From NCBI GenBank assembly GCA_964626755.1, contig CAZVGO010000039.1, positions 1-64,000 on the forward strand: a stretch of 64,000 nucleotides of DNA, written 5' to 3'. The notes under the pieces are model-generated. The model worked only from the letters and a program-made list of their open reading frames with translations. It had not been told where the DNA came from and did not search any database. How positions within the stretch are numbered: the first letter of the stretch is position 1; each line of letters begins with the position of its first letter. The position numbers and the translations under genes were made by a program. Positions 16,035 through 24,383 of this stretch are shown here, in pieces. The DNA is from JACDAV01 sp964626755. GTDB taxonomy: Bacteria; Chloroflexota; Limnocylindria; Limnocylindrales; CSP1-4.

Positions 16035-17230
16035 GATCGAGCCTCCTCCCGCGTCAGCGCCCCGCCGGCGACCTCTTCCGCCTTCGCCCGGTCCCACATC
16101 TCGTCGAGCGTAGCGAACTCGAGATCGCGCAGCGCGACGCCGCGCTCGGCGGCCTGCCGCTCGACGCTCCGGAACCGCCGCCGGAACTTGTCATTCGCGC
16201 CGCGCAGGGCCCCCTCGGTTTCGATCCCCTGCTTGCGGGCGACGTTCACGAGGACCATCAACAGGTCGCCGAACTCCTCCCGCCGCTCCTCCGGGGTGGT
16301 GGCCGCGCGCAGCTCCGCGAGCTCCTCCGTCACCTTCTCGAGGACGCCCTCGAGCGAGGGCCAGTCGTAGCCGAGGTTCGCTGCTCGCTCCTGCATCTCC
16401 TGGCTCGCTGCGAGCGCCGGCAGCGACGGGCTGATCCCGTCGAGCGCGCTCTTCGGCGGGCCCGCCTCGGTGACCCCTGCCTCTTCCGTGTCAACCTCGG
16501 CGGCTCGCTCATCCGCCTTGATCCGCTCCCACTGCCGGCTGACGTCACCGGCGGTCCGCGCGTCGGCATCGCCGAACACGTGCGGGTGGCGGCGGACGAT
16601 CTTCGTCGCGATGGCCCGGTGGACGTCGGCGAGGTCGAACACGCCCTCCTCGGCCGCGAGCTGCGCGTGGAGGACGATCTGAAGCCACAGGTCGCCGAGC
16701 TCGCCGGCCAGCGCGGAAGTCGGCCCGCCTTCGAGGGCGTCGTACACCTCGTACGCCTCCTCGAGCAGGTGCTTGCGGAGTGATTCGTGGGTCTGCTCGC
16801 GATCCCACGGGCAACCGTCGGGGCGGCGAAGGCGGTCGGAGATCCAGGGCATGGCCCACGGGCCGGCGGACGCGAGCTCGGGGAGAACCGGCAGGACGTA
16901 CAAGGGAGCCGCGAGGTCCGCGTCGGCGAGAGCGCCGACGGTCGTCTCCTCGGCGCTGCCGAAGCGTCCCACCCGCTGCCCGTCGGGATAGAGCCGGCGA
17001 ACCAGGGTGATCGGATCGCGGCCGGCGGGGCCGTGACGGCCGGGCAGCGGTTCGGCGGCCTCGGTCCCCCCGGACGGACCGCCCCGGAGCATCGCAAGGG
17101 GAACGATCAGCAGCGGCCGCGACGGCTCGATTGGGGTCGCGACGAGGCGCTCGGCGGCGACGACCTGGAGCCCGGCCGAGACGTCGAGCCCCCAGCGAAG
17201 CCGCGCCTCCGCGACGAGCGCGTCGAGCAC
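16031..17230 (-). CDS. mazG: MazG nucleoside triphosphate pyrophosphohydrolase with residual methylase tail
   Basis: MazG hydrolyses NTPs and dNTPs to monophosphates plus PPi. From GTG 17230 the protein has 399 aa. Residues ~160-399 carry two MazG domains: CPWDREQTHESLRKHLLEEAYE with GELGDLWLQI, then EKVTEELAEL with EEFGDLLMVLVN. Residues ~1-155 resemble the C-terminal third of the tetrapyrrole-methylase domain found in YabN-type fusions (RPLLIVPLAML, ITLVRRLYPDG, LYVLPVLPELA). The SAM-binding two-thirds are missing: upstream in the same frame is only antisense-like sequence overlapping the foldase gene. It starts 10 nt after the foldase stop and overlaps rph by ATGA. The exact start is uncertain. 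Confidence 0.9.
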   Translation of the reverse strand: MLDALVAEARLRWGLDVSAGLQVVAAERLVATPIEPSRPLLIVPLAMLRGGPSGGTEAAEPLPGRHGPAGRDPITLVRRLYPDGQRVGRFGSAEETTVGALADADLAAPLYVLPVLPELASAGPWAMPWISDRLRRPDGCPWDREQTHESLRKHLLEEAYEVYDALEGGPTSALAGELGDLWLQIVLHAQLAAEEGVFDLADVHRAIATKIVRRHPHVFGDADARTAGDVSRQWERIKADERAAEVDTEEAGVTEAGPPKSALDGISPSLPALAASQEMQERAANLGYDWPSLEGVLEKVTEELAELRAATTPEERREEFGDLLMVLVNVARKQGIETEGALRGANDKFRRRFRSVERQAAERGVALRDLEFATLDEMWDRAKAEEVAGGALTREEARS

Positions 17231-17240
17231 CGCCCCGTGC

Positions 17241-18974
17241 CTAGCCCGTCCCGCTGAAGTCGACTTCGCGCGTGATCTCGAACTCGAGCTTCTGGGCCTC
17301 ATACCAGTTCGGAAAGGCCCGCTGCTCGAGCGTCGTCTTCTGATCGGCGTCCGGCGTCCGCGTCGCCTCCTCGACGACCCTGACGATGTAGATCCCATCG
17401 CCGTCGACGACGAGTGGCTCGGAAACCCTGCCGACCGGCGTCGCGAACACCGCGTCCTCCAGGACCTTGTCGAGCTGGTAGCGCGCGATCCAGCCGAGGT
17501 CCCCGCCGTCCTTCGCCTCGCTGCCATCGGAGTAGTCTCGGGCGACCGTCGCGAAGTTCGCACCGCCGTCGAGATCCGCCTTGAGCTTCTTCGCCTGGTC
17601 GAGGTCCGGTGGGAAGTACATCACCTGGATCACGTGCCAGCCGAACGCGCTCTCCACCGGCTCGAGGAGGTCGCCCGGCTCCAGGCCCTCCTTGAAGATG
17701 GCTTCCCCGAACGCGGGATCGAGCCCCGTGTCGTCGGCGACCATGCTCGGGTCGAAGAACGGCAGCTTGCCACCGCTGAGGTCGGCGCCCGGCTCGTCGC
17801 TCTCCGCTCGAGCGAGGGCGTCGAACTGGGTCTTGTTCGCCTTGAGCTTCTCCCAGGCGGCCTTCGCGTCGGTCTCCGCCTTCGCCCAGGCGGGATCGTC
17901 CGCCGCGACGTCACTCGCCTTGTCCGGGTCGTCGTTGGGCGAGTAGAGGATGTGGCGCGTCTTCACGGAGCCGGTCGGCAGCTCCGGGTCCTGGGGCGCC
18001 TGGATGTAGATCTCGGCGACCTTGCGCTGGATGGTCGCGCCGAGGGCCGTGTCCGTGATCTTCTTCTCGAGCGCGTCGAGGATCAGGTCGATCCGGACCG
18101 CTTCGCGGTACTTCGCGACGTCCAGCCGCTTGGCCAGCTCGTCCCTGTAGACCTCGTCGACTGCCTCCGTGACGATCTCTGTCACCCGGCCGATCCGGAA
18201 GATGCCGTCTTCGCCCTCAACCACGGAGGTCCGGCCGTTCGGCGAGAGGGCGAAGATCGCGTCGAGATACTTCTGGTCGAAATTGGATTCCTTCGACAGC
18301 CAGCCCAGGTCGCCCCCGATCGGGGCAGTCGAATCGGTCGACGATGCCTTGGCCACGTCTTCCCAGGGCTTCCCGGATACGAGATCGGCGAGCGCCTTGT
18401 CCGCCTTCGCCTCCGCCTCCGCCTTCTGCTCGGCGGTGGGCTCGTCCCTGTCCACGTCCGTCTTCGGCTCGACCTCGATCAACCACGCGTGTCGCTGCTC
18501 CGGGAGCGTCGCCTCCTTTGTGAGCTGGGCGTCAATCTCCGCGGGCGTGATCTCGACGCCTTCCCGGGCGGCGAGGGCGGTCACGACCCGGGTGTCGATC
18601 AGGCGCTCGAGGACGATCGAGCCGATCTGCTGGCTGCGCTGCTCGATGAGCTGGAGCTGGGCCAGCTGCTGCTCGCTCGTCAGCCGCCCGGCAGCGGCTT
18701 CCGTGTTGACCCGGCTGCTGGCCTGCTCGAGCCGGAACGCCTCGATGTCGAAACGGTCGTTGAACTCGTCCTTCGTGATGGCCTGGCCGTTGACCGAAGC
18801 CACCGGGGCAAGATGCGAGTCGTACCACGTCGCGCCTGCCGCGACGACGAGGATGACAATGGCGACGACGACGACGAGGCCGAAACCGAGGTTCGTATAG
18901 AGGTTCCGCCGGTCCCGGCTGTCCCACGACGGCCGGTGGGGCCGCTTCACGACCGGCTTGGCGCGAAAGGTCAT
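17241..18974 (-). CDS. Membrane-anchored multi-parvulin peptidyl-prolyl isomerase (SurA/PrsA-like)
   Basis: A 577-aa extracytoplasmic foldase: basic N-terminus, one membrane anchor at about residues 30-50, a SurA-type N-terminal chaperone region (ASVNGQAITKDEFNDRF and following helices), then parvulin modules. The first runs about residues 165-265 (GGDLGWLSKESNFD), the second about 350-460 (KTRHILYSP with GGKLPFFDPSMV and AFGWHVIQV), and a third incomplete copy about 470-550 (GGDLGWIARYQLDK). Such proteins help exported proteins fold. It is the first gene of the five-gene operon with mazG. The ATG at 18974 has no clear ribosome site. Confidence 0.9.
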   Translation of the reverse strand: MTFRAKPVVKRPHRPSWDSRDRRNLYTNLGFGLVVVVAIVILVVAAGATWYDSHLAPVASVNGQAITKDEFNDRFDIEAFRLEQASSRVNTEAAAGRLTSEQQLAQLQLIEQRSQQIGSIVLERLIDTRVVTALAAREGVEITPAEIDAQLTKEATLPEQRHAWLIEVEPKTDVDRDEPTAEQKAEAEAKADKALADLVSGKPWEDVAKASSTDSTAPIGGDLGWLSKESNFDQKYLDAIFALSPNGRTSVVEGEDGIFRIGRVTEIVTEAVDEVYRDELAKRLDVAKYREAVRIDLILDALEKKITDTALGATIQRKVAEIYIQAPQDPELPTGSVKTRHILYSPNDDPDKASDVAADDPAWAKAETDAKAAWEKLKANKTQFDALARAESDEPGADLSGGKLPFFDPSMVADDTGLDPAFGEAIFKEGLEPGDLLEPVESAFGWHVIQVMYFPPDLDQAKKLKADLDGGANFATVARDYSDGSEAKDGGDLGWIARYQLDKVLEDAVFATPVGRVSEPLVVDGDGIYIVRVVEEATRTPDADQKTTLEQRAFPNWYEAQKLEFEITREVDFSGTG

Positions 18975-19073
18975 CGGTGGGTGTGGTCCTGCAGCAATAA
19001 CCGGCCCGACGCCGGAGTAGAGGGATGGGCTGGCTATCGTACCGCAAGTTCCGGCCGGGTCCGGGGAGGCGGG

Positions 19074-20318
19074 TCAGCGGCCTCCCGCCAGCCGGTCGAC
19101 GAGGGCCACGTACCGCTCCGCCTCGCGCTCCCAGGCGAGGTCCCGGACCCGCTTCGCCATCCTCGCGACAGCCGCCTCGCGGGCTCCGGCGTCGTCCACC
19201 AGCCGGAGGATCGCGGTCGCCAGCCCGTCGGGATCGCCGGCCCGGTACGTCGTGACCGTCCCCGGCGGGAACGTCCGCTCGACGAGGGGAAGCCGCGAGG
19301 CGACGGCCGGCCGGCCCATCGCCCCGTACTCGAAGATCTTCGTCGACAGGCTGGCGTCGGTGAACTGGTCGTGGCGGGTTGGAGCGAGGCCGATGTCGGC
19401 CGCGGCGATCGCGGCTGGCACGTCCTCGAGCGGGATCCGGCCGTGGAACGTGACCCGGCTCCCGAGGCCCAGTCTCTCGACCTGGGCCCGCAGCCCCGCC
19501 TCGGAATCGCCCCGCCCGTAGACCTCGAAGGTGACCGGCAGCTCCGGCCGGCGCTCGACCATCCGGGCCACGGCGTCGATCGCGACGTCGAGCTCGTACG
19601 TTGGGGTGAGCGCCCCGGCGTAGACGAGGCGGATGGTGCCGTCCCAGGCGAACCCGCGCCGGGGGTGGCGGGACGGGTCGAACCGGACGAGCGACGGGCT
19701 GTTGATCACGATCGAGACCTTGTCCGCGGGGACGCCCAGGCTGACGAGCCGCCTGCCGAGCGCGTCGTTCACCGTGATCGCATGGCTCGCGGCGCCGATC
19801 GAGAGCCGTTCCTGGAGCAGGAGCGCCCGGTAGACGAGCGGGTTGGCCGCCCGCGGGAAACGGCTCCGGAAGAACTCCGGCATCGCCTCGTGGAGGTCGA
19901 GGAGGATCGCCACGCCGGCCACGCGGAGTGGCAGCGCGGCAAAGACGAGAAAGTCGGGCAGCGTATGGACCTGGACGAGCGCGTAGCGGCGGCGCGAGTG
20001 GGCTCGCAGGAGCGACCAGGCGGCCCGGACGAAGAAGCCGAGGTACTCACGCAGGTACACGCCGAGCGAGGCACCCTGGTGACGCTGGACGTCGAGACGG
20101 TGGACGCGCACGCCGTCGACGACGCCCTCCGGGTCGTCACCCGGCCGACGCAGCGAGAAGACCTCGACCGGGCGGCCCGCCGCGACCAGCGATTCGGCCT
20201 CCCGCCGGACGCGCGGATCCTCCTCGTAGTAGGAGTGCGTGAGCATCGCCACCGGCCGGCGAGCCGGCCGGCCCGAAACGGCCGGCGCGCCGGCGGCCGT
20301 CAGGGCCGGGTCGACCAT
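19074..20318 (-). CDS. Glycosyltransferase family 4
   Basis: A 414-aa GT-B enzyme, cytoplasmic face. The N-terminal acceptor half begins with AMLTHSYYEEDPRVRREAESL, and the donor half begins near residue 225 with RLVYAGALTPTYELDVAI. The donor-site stretch TDASLSTKIFEYGAMGRPAVAS near the C-terminus supports a GT4 retaining transferase. The sugar and acceptor are unknown. Its start overlaps the dehydrogenase gene by 19 nt, so it is co-expressed with a uronic-acid sugar nucleotide pathway. Confidence 0.88.
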   Translation of the reverse strand: MVDPALTAAGAPAVSGRPARRPVAMLTHSYYEEDPRVRREAESLVAAGRPVEVFSLRRPGDDPEGVVDGVRVHRLDVQRHQGASLGVYLREYLGFFVRAAWSLLRAHSRRRYALVQVHTLPDFLVFAALPLRVAGVAILLDLHEAMPEFFRSRFPRAANPLVYRALLLQERLSIGAASHAITVNDALGRRLVSLGVPADKVSIVINSPSLVRFDPSRHPRRGFAWDGTIRLVYAGALTPTYELDVAIDAVARMVERRPELPVTFEVYGRGDSEAGLRAQVERLGLGSRVTFHGRIPLEDVPAAIAAADIGLAPTRHDQFTDASLSTKIFEYGAMGRPAVASRLPLVERTFPPGTVTTYRAGDPDGLATAILRLVDDAGAREAAVARMAKRVRDLAWEREAERYVALVDRLAGGR

Positions 20319-21604
20319 CCGGCGCCGAGTCGGAGGACCTGTCGCGGCTTCGTCGTTCGCCCGGCGGAGCTGTCGACCGTATCGACGACGAGGGCCGCGC
20401 CGCCGTAAACAGCGCCCCAGTCGATCGCCCGGTGGGGAGTCACGACGGCAACGACGTCGCTCGCCGCGATGAGCTTCGCGAGCGGGACCGAGTCGCGGAC
20501 CGTGCCCGCCGTGTCGGTGAACGACGGGACGTACGGGTCGTGATAGTCGACCTTCGCGCCGCGCTCGTCGAGGAGCGCGATGATCTCCGCCGCGGGGCTG
20601 TTGCGGGCATCGTGAACGTTGGGCTTGAAGGCGACACCGATGACCCCGACGCGCGCCCCCTTGAGCGCCTTGCTGCGGTCATTGAGCGCCTCGGCCACGA
20701 GGCTCACCACGTGGCGGGGCATCGCGTAGTTGATGTCGCCCGCGATCTCGATGAAGCGGTCGACGAAATCGAACTCCCGCGCCCGCCAGGCGAGGTAGTA
20801 CGGGTCGACCGGGATGCAGTGGCCACCGACTCCCGGGCCCGGGGTGAACTTCATGAACCCGAACGGCTTCGTCGCCGCCGCGTCGATGACCTCCCAGACG
20901 TCGAGGCCCATCCGCTCGCACAGCAGCGCCAGCTGGTTGACGAACGCGATGTTGATGTTCCGGTAGACGTTCTCGAGGAGCTTGGCCAGCTCGGCTGCGT
21001 CGGGCGACGAGACCTCGACGACGTGATCGTTGATCGTCCGGAGGAGCTCGGCGGCACGCTTCGTGCCCTTCGGGGTCGTGGCGCCGACGAGGCGCGGCAC
21101 GGCCTTCGACGCGCTTTGTGGGTCGCCCGGGTTGACCCGCTCCGGAGCGTAGGCCAGGTCGAAGTCCTTGCCGGCGTGCAGGCCGCTCCGCTCGAGCGCC
21201 TCCTGGAACGGTCCGGTCGTCGTGCCGGGAAAGGTCGTCGACTGGAGGATGATCAGCTGGCCCTTCCGGAGCCTCTCTGCGATGAACACGGCGGCGGTGA
21301 TCAGGGGTGCGAGGTCGGGGTCCTTCGTCGGCGTGACAGGGGTCGGGACGCAGACGAACACGACGTCCGTGGCCTTGAGGTCCGACTGGTCCGGTGGGCA
21401 GATCTCGAGGCCCGTGGCGAGGGCGGCCTGGAGTCGGTCGTCGGTGACGTCGTCGATCGGCGAGGAGCCGGCGTTCAACTCTGCGACCCGGGCGGGCAGG
21501 GCGTCGATGCCCACGACCTGCAGCCCGGCCTCGACGAAGTTGATCGCGAGGGGCAGGCCAACGTAGCCGAGGCCGATGACGGCCACGCGTCGATCGTCGG
21601 TCAC
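20300..21604 (-). CDS. UDP-N-acetylhexosamine 6-dehydrogenase (WbpA/WecC type)
   Basis: Four-electron oxidation of a UDP-N-acetylhexosamine to its uronic acid using NAD. The 434-aa protein has the Rossmann motif VIGLGYVGLPLA, NAD region FVCVPTPVT, the catalytic cysteine C263 in GVGGHCIPVDPYYL, and the central lysine motif LLENVYRNINIAF. The PGPGVGGHCIPVDP stretch is closest to WbpA-type enzymes acting on UDP-GlcNAc, but the neighbour wecB would supply UDP-ManNAc, the WecC substrate; the true substrate is open. GTG at 21604 is preferred because GGAGG lies just upstream, while the ATG at 21631 has none. Confidence 0.92.
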   Translation of the reverse strand: MTDDRRVAVIGLGYVGLPLAINFVEAGLQVVGIDALPARVAELNAGSSPIDDVTDDRLQAALATGLEICPPDQSDLKATDVVFVCVPTPVTPTKDPDLAPLITAAVFIAERLRKGQLIILQSTTFPGTTTGPFQEALERSGLHAGKDFDLAYAPERVNPGDPQSASKAVPRLVGATTPKGTKRAAELLRTINDHVVEVSSPDAAELAKLLENVYRNINIAFVNQLALLCERMGLDVWEVIDAAATKPFGFMKFTPGPGVGGHCIPVDPYYLAWRAREFDFVDRFIEIAGDINYAMPRHVVSLVAEALNDRSKALKGARVGVIGVAFKPNVHDARNSPAAEIIALLDERGAKVDYHDPYVPSFTDTAGTVRDSVPLAKLIAASDVVAVVTPHRAIDWGAVYGGAALVVDTVDSSAGRTTKPRQVLRLGAGWSTRP

Positions 21605-21822
21605 GGTTCCTCCGGAATTTCTGCTGCCCATGCGCCGCGGGAGAGTCTACCGCGGGGCGGCATCGCAACCGGCCGGGAAGCTCCTCAACCGCCCGGCGGG
21701 TCAACTGTCGAAGGAGCTGTCGGGATGGCCCGATTCCCTGGCTATCCCGCCTACCTCCCCGATGCCTGACCCATTGAGCGGGTGTGCCGTTGCTCGCGTC
21801 ATCAGGTGACCCGCGAGCGGCG

Positions 21823-22914
21823 TCAAGCGGATGCTCGTAACCACTTCTCCACCACGACCGCAATCCGCTCGCCCGCGTGGCCGTCCCACAACGGTGGCGG
21901 TTCGGTCGGGGGCGGGAGGCCCTCGGCGAGGACCCGCCGCGCGAGCGGCACGACCTCCTCCGGCGTGACGAGCCGGTTCGTCCCGTGGCTGATCGTGATG
22001 GGCCGCTCGGTGTTCGGGCGGACCGTCAGGCACGGCACGCCAAGGATCGTCGTCTCCTCCTGGATCCCGCCACTGTCGGTCAGGACGATCGCCGCACCCC
22101 GGACGAGCGAGATGAAGTCGACGTAACCGAGCGGCTCGACGACCCGCAGCCGGTCGGACGAGACGAGGCCCGCGGCTCCGAGCGTCGGCCGGCCGCGCGG
22201 GTGGAGCGGGAGGACGAGCGGCACGAGCTCGGCCAGCCCGTTGACGGCTGAGACGATCCGGGCGGCAGCCTCCGGCGAGTCGACGTTCGCCGGCCGGTGG
22301 AGGGTGGCGACCGCATACGGCCCGCTGCCGAGGCCCAGCTCGGCGCGCATCCGGTCGGGCTCGAAGCGCGCCAGATTCGCGAGCAGCGTATCGATCATCG
22401 GGTTGCCGACGAGGTGGATCCGGCCGGCCGGGATGCCGGCCGCCCGAAGGTTGTCGACGCCCTCGGGCGAGGTGACGAACAACAACTCGGACAGGAGGTC
22501 CGTCACCCGGCGGTTGATCTCCTCGGGCATCGTGTCGTCGAAGCTCCGGAGGCCGGCCTCGACATGGGCGAGCGGGAGGCCCGACTTCGACGCCACGAGG
22601 GCGGCCGCGATCGTCGAGTTGACGTCGCCGTAGACCACCGCGAGGGCCGGCCGAGCCGTCGCGAAGGCCTTCTCGAGGGCCACCATGAGCGCCGCGGTCT
22701 GGCCCGCCTGCGACCCCGATCCGACCCCCAGGTTGAGATCCGGCTCGGGCAGCCCGAGGTCGCGGAAGAACACGTCCGACATCGCCGCGTCGTAGTGCTG
22801 GCCGGTGTGGATGACCGTCTGGGGGATGCCCCGATCGGCGAGCGCCCTGATGACCGGGGCGGCTTTCATGAAGTTCGGCCTGGCGCCGACGACGTGTGCG
22901 ATCTCCTGGGGCAT
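21823..22914 (-). CDS. wecB: UDP-N-acetylglucosamine 2-epimerase (non-hydrolysing)
   Basis: Interconverts UDP-GlcNAc and UDP-ManNAc. The 363-aa length is typical. Family motifs are GARPNFMKAAPVI at the N-terminus, HTGQHYDAAMSDVFF, VYGDVNSTIAAALVASK, HVEAGLRSFDDTMPEEINRR and the nucleotide-binding TDSGGIQEETTILGVPCLTVRPNTERPIT. It precedes the dehydrogenase gene by 218 nt on the same strand; the pair would give UDP-ManNAcA. TATCCT lies 7 nt before the ATG. Confidence 0.95.
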   Translation of the reverse strand: MPQEIAHVVGARPNFMKAAPVIRALADRGIPQTVIHTGQHYDAAMSDVFFRDLGLPEPDLNLGVGSGSQAGQTAALMVALEKAFATARPALAVVYGDVNSTIAAALVASKSGLPLAHVEAGLRSFDDTMPEEINRRVTDLLSELLFVTSPEGVDNLRAAGIPAGRIHLVGNPMIDTLLANLARFEPDRMRAELGLGSGPYAVATLHRPANVDSPEAAARIVSAVNGLAELVPLVLPLHPRGRPTLGAAGLVSSDRLRVVEPLGYVDFISLVRGAAIVLTDSGGIQEETTILGVPCLTVRPNTERPITISHGTNRLVTPEEVVPLARRVLAEGLPPPTEPPPLWDGHAGERIAVVVEKWLRASA

Positions 22915-22921
22915 CCAGCGC

Positions 22922-22927
22922 AGGATA
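22922..22927 (-). promoter_or_regulatory. TANNNT box (TATCCT), 7 nt before the wecB start
   Basis: Located in the 24-nt gap between the upstream glycosyltransferase and wecB. It could give wecB its own leaderless transcript, or it could be a chance match. Confidence 0.35.
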
Positions 22928-22938
22928 GGGCGTGGGCC

Positions 22939-24294
22939 CTACGCGAGCGTACGGTAGAGGGCGAGCAGCCCGCCGACCTGGACCTCCCAGTTGTACCGAT
23001 CGTGGGCCGCGGCGAGGGCTCGTCGACGGAGGTCGTCTCGCTCTGCCGCCGGACGCCCGAGAACGTCCCGGATCGCGGCCGCGATCGCGGCCGGCGAAGT
23101 CGGGTCGCAGAGCACGCCTGCGCCGGTCTCCCGGACGACCTCCGCCATCCCCGGCAGGTCGCTCGCCACGACCGGCACGCCTGCCGCGAGCGCCTCCCAG
23201 AGCTTGTTCGGCGTCGTGAAACGGTGGTTGAGAGAGGTTGGCTGGATCGCCATCAGGAGGACGTCCGCGGAGGCGGTCCAGTCGAGCAGCTGCGATGGCG
23301 GCACTGCATCAATCAGGAAGACCCGGCCGCGCCAGGGATCCCGGCCCGTCGCCAGTGCCAGCTCGTCGCGCAGGGCCCCGAAGCCGAGGAGGACGAGGGC
23401 CGCATCGGGCACCTCGAGAATCGCGCTCATTCCCTCCTCGATCCCCCGATCGGTCATGAGGTTGCCCTGGTGGAGCACGATCGCCGTCGACGCAGCGAGG
23501 CCCAGCCGCGAACGAATGAGATCGGGACGCGGGACCGGCGGCCGATTCCGCGGTGGGCAGTTGCGGACGACGGCGGCCACAGGCCGGCGGAGTGTCTGGG
23601 AGAGGATCGCGGCGTACGAATCATTGACCGTGATCACGGCGTCCGCCCGCCCGGCCCAGCGCCGCTCGAGCCGCTGGAACGCGCCCCGGACGAGACGGGG
23701 CGAACTGTCGAACGAGCGGGCGTGGAGGTAGATGTCGCGGCTGTCATAGATCGTCCGGCCGCCGTGACGCGCGCGGAAGCGGGCCAGGGCGGGCAGCGAG
23801 CCGGCCCACATCCCGTGCCACACCTCCGCCGGCTCGACGAGCTCTTCGAGTGCGACCGCCCAGCCGTACGGTCGAACGACGAACAGGACCAGCTGGCGGA
23901 CCGGCTCCGCGACGAGCGAGACCCCGGGCAGGCGGGCGACTCTCCGGAGCAGTCGGGACAACCCGCCCCGGCGAGGCAAGCTGCCGCCCGTGACCCTGCC
24001 CTCCGACGCTCGCGCCGCCCGGAAGCGGCGCCGCGCGGCGCCGCGGGTGGGCGCCAAGGCAAAGCGCCAATCGGCGGGCGCACGCAGGACGCGGAAACCC
24101 TCGACCTGTTCCTCGAGTCGGAGCCCGGGCTCCCAGCGGGCGTAGATGACCACCTGGTAGCCGGCCTCGACCGCGGAGCGAGCCATCCGGTGGGTCCGCG
24201 AATCGAACAACCCGGTCGAGTACGTGAGGAACGCGATCCGAGAGCGGGCTGGCTCGGCGCTCACCGCCGGGGCCGCCTGTGGGGTGGGGGGCAC
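22939..24294 (-). CDS. Glycosyltransferase family 4 (paralogue of two others in the locus)
   Basis: A 451-aa GT-B enzyme. The N-terminus has FLTYSTGLFDSRTHRMARSA, the middle IYDSRDIYLHARSF and ADAVITVNDSYA, the donor half VLHQGNLMTDRGIEEG and the nucleotide-sugar site SLNHRFTTPNKLWEALAAGVPVVASDLPG. Two genes at 30-33 kb share the same N-terminal FDSR and YDSRD blocks, so they are paralogues. A longer frame extends past 24400 but would overlap the divergent gene. GTG 24294 is chosen, with TAGAAT 8 nt upstream. Confidence 0.85.
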   Translation of the reverse strand: MPPTPQAAPAVSAEPARSRIAFLTYSTGLFDSRTHRMARSAVEAGYQVVIYARWEPGLRLEEQVEGFRVLRAPADWRFALAPTRGAARRRFRAARASEGRVTGGSLPRRGGLSRLLRRVARLPGVSLVAEPVRQLVLFVVRPYGWAVALEELVEPAEVWHGMWAGSLPALARFRARHGGRTIYDSRDIYLHARSFDSSPRLVRGAFQRLERRWAGRADAVITVNDSYAAILSQTLRRPVAAVVRNCPPRNRPPVPRPDLIRSRLGLAASTAIVLHQGNLMTDRGIEEGMSAILEVPDAALVLLGFGALRDELALATGRDPWRGRVFLIDAVPPSQLLDWTASADVLLMAIQPTSLNHRFTTPNKLWEALAAGVPVVASDLPGMAEVVRETGAGVLCDPTSPAAIAAAIRDVLGRPAAERDDLRRRALAAAHDRYNWEVQVGGLLALYRTLA

Positions 24295-24302
24295 GGTGAC
24301 GG

Positions 24303-24308
24303 ATTCTA
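24303..24308 (-). promoter_or_regulatory. TANNNT box (TAGAAT), 8 nt before the GT4 GTG start
   Basis: Five of six matches to TATAAT at leaderless spacing. It is in the 89-nt divergent region that also carries a box for the plus-strand gene. Confidence 0.5.
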
Positions 24309-24371
24309 GGGCATGGCCGCCGGCCGGCCGGCGGCGACAGCCCGGGTTTCGGGCCTCCGAGCGGTTCCGTC

Positions 24372-24377
24372 TATTCT
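24372..24377 (+). promoter_or_regulatory. TANNNT box (TATTCT), 6 nt before the ATG of the plus-strand GT gene
   Basis: Good -10 match at leaderless spacing; the ATG has no Shine-Dalgarno site. Confidence 0.5.
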
Positions 24378-24383
24378 CCCCCC

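Noticed and set aside
17634..20408. Very long plus-strand open frame (over 900 codons) opposite the foldase and GT4 genes
   Set aside because: It is antisense to two genes with clear families, has Arg/Asp/Val-rich shadow composition and no recognisable motif. Long antisense frames are expected at this G+C content.
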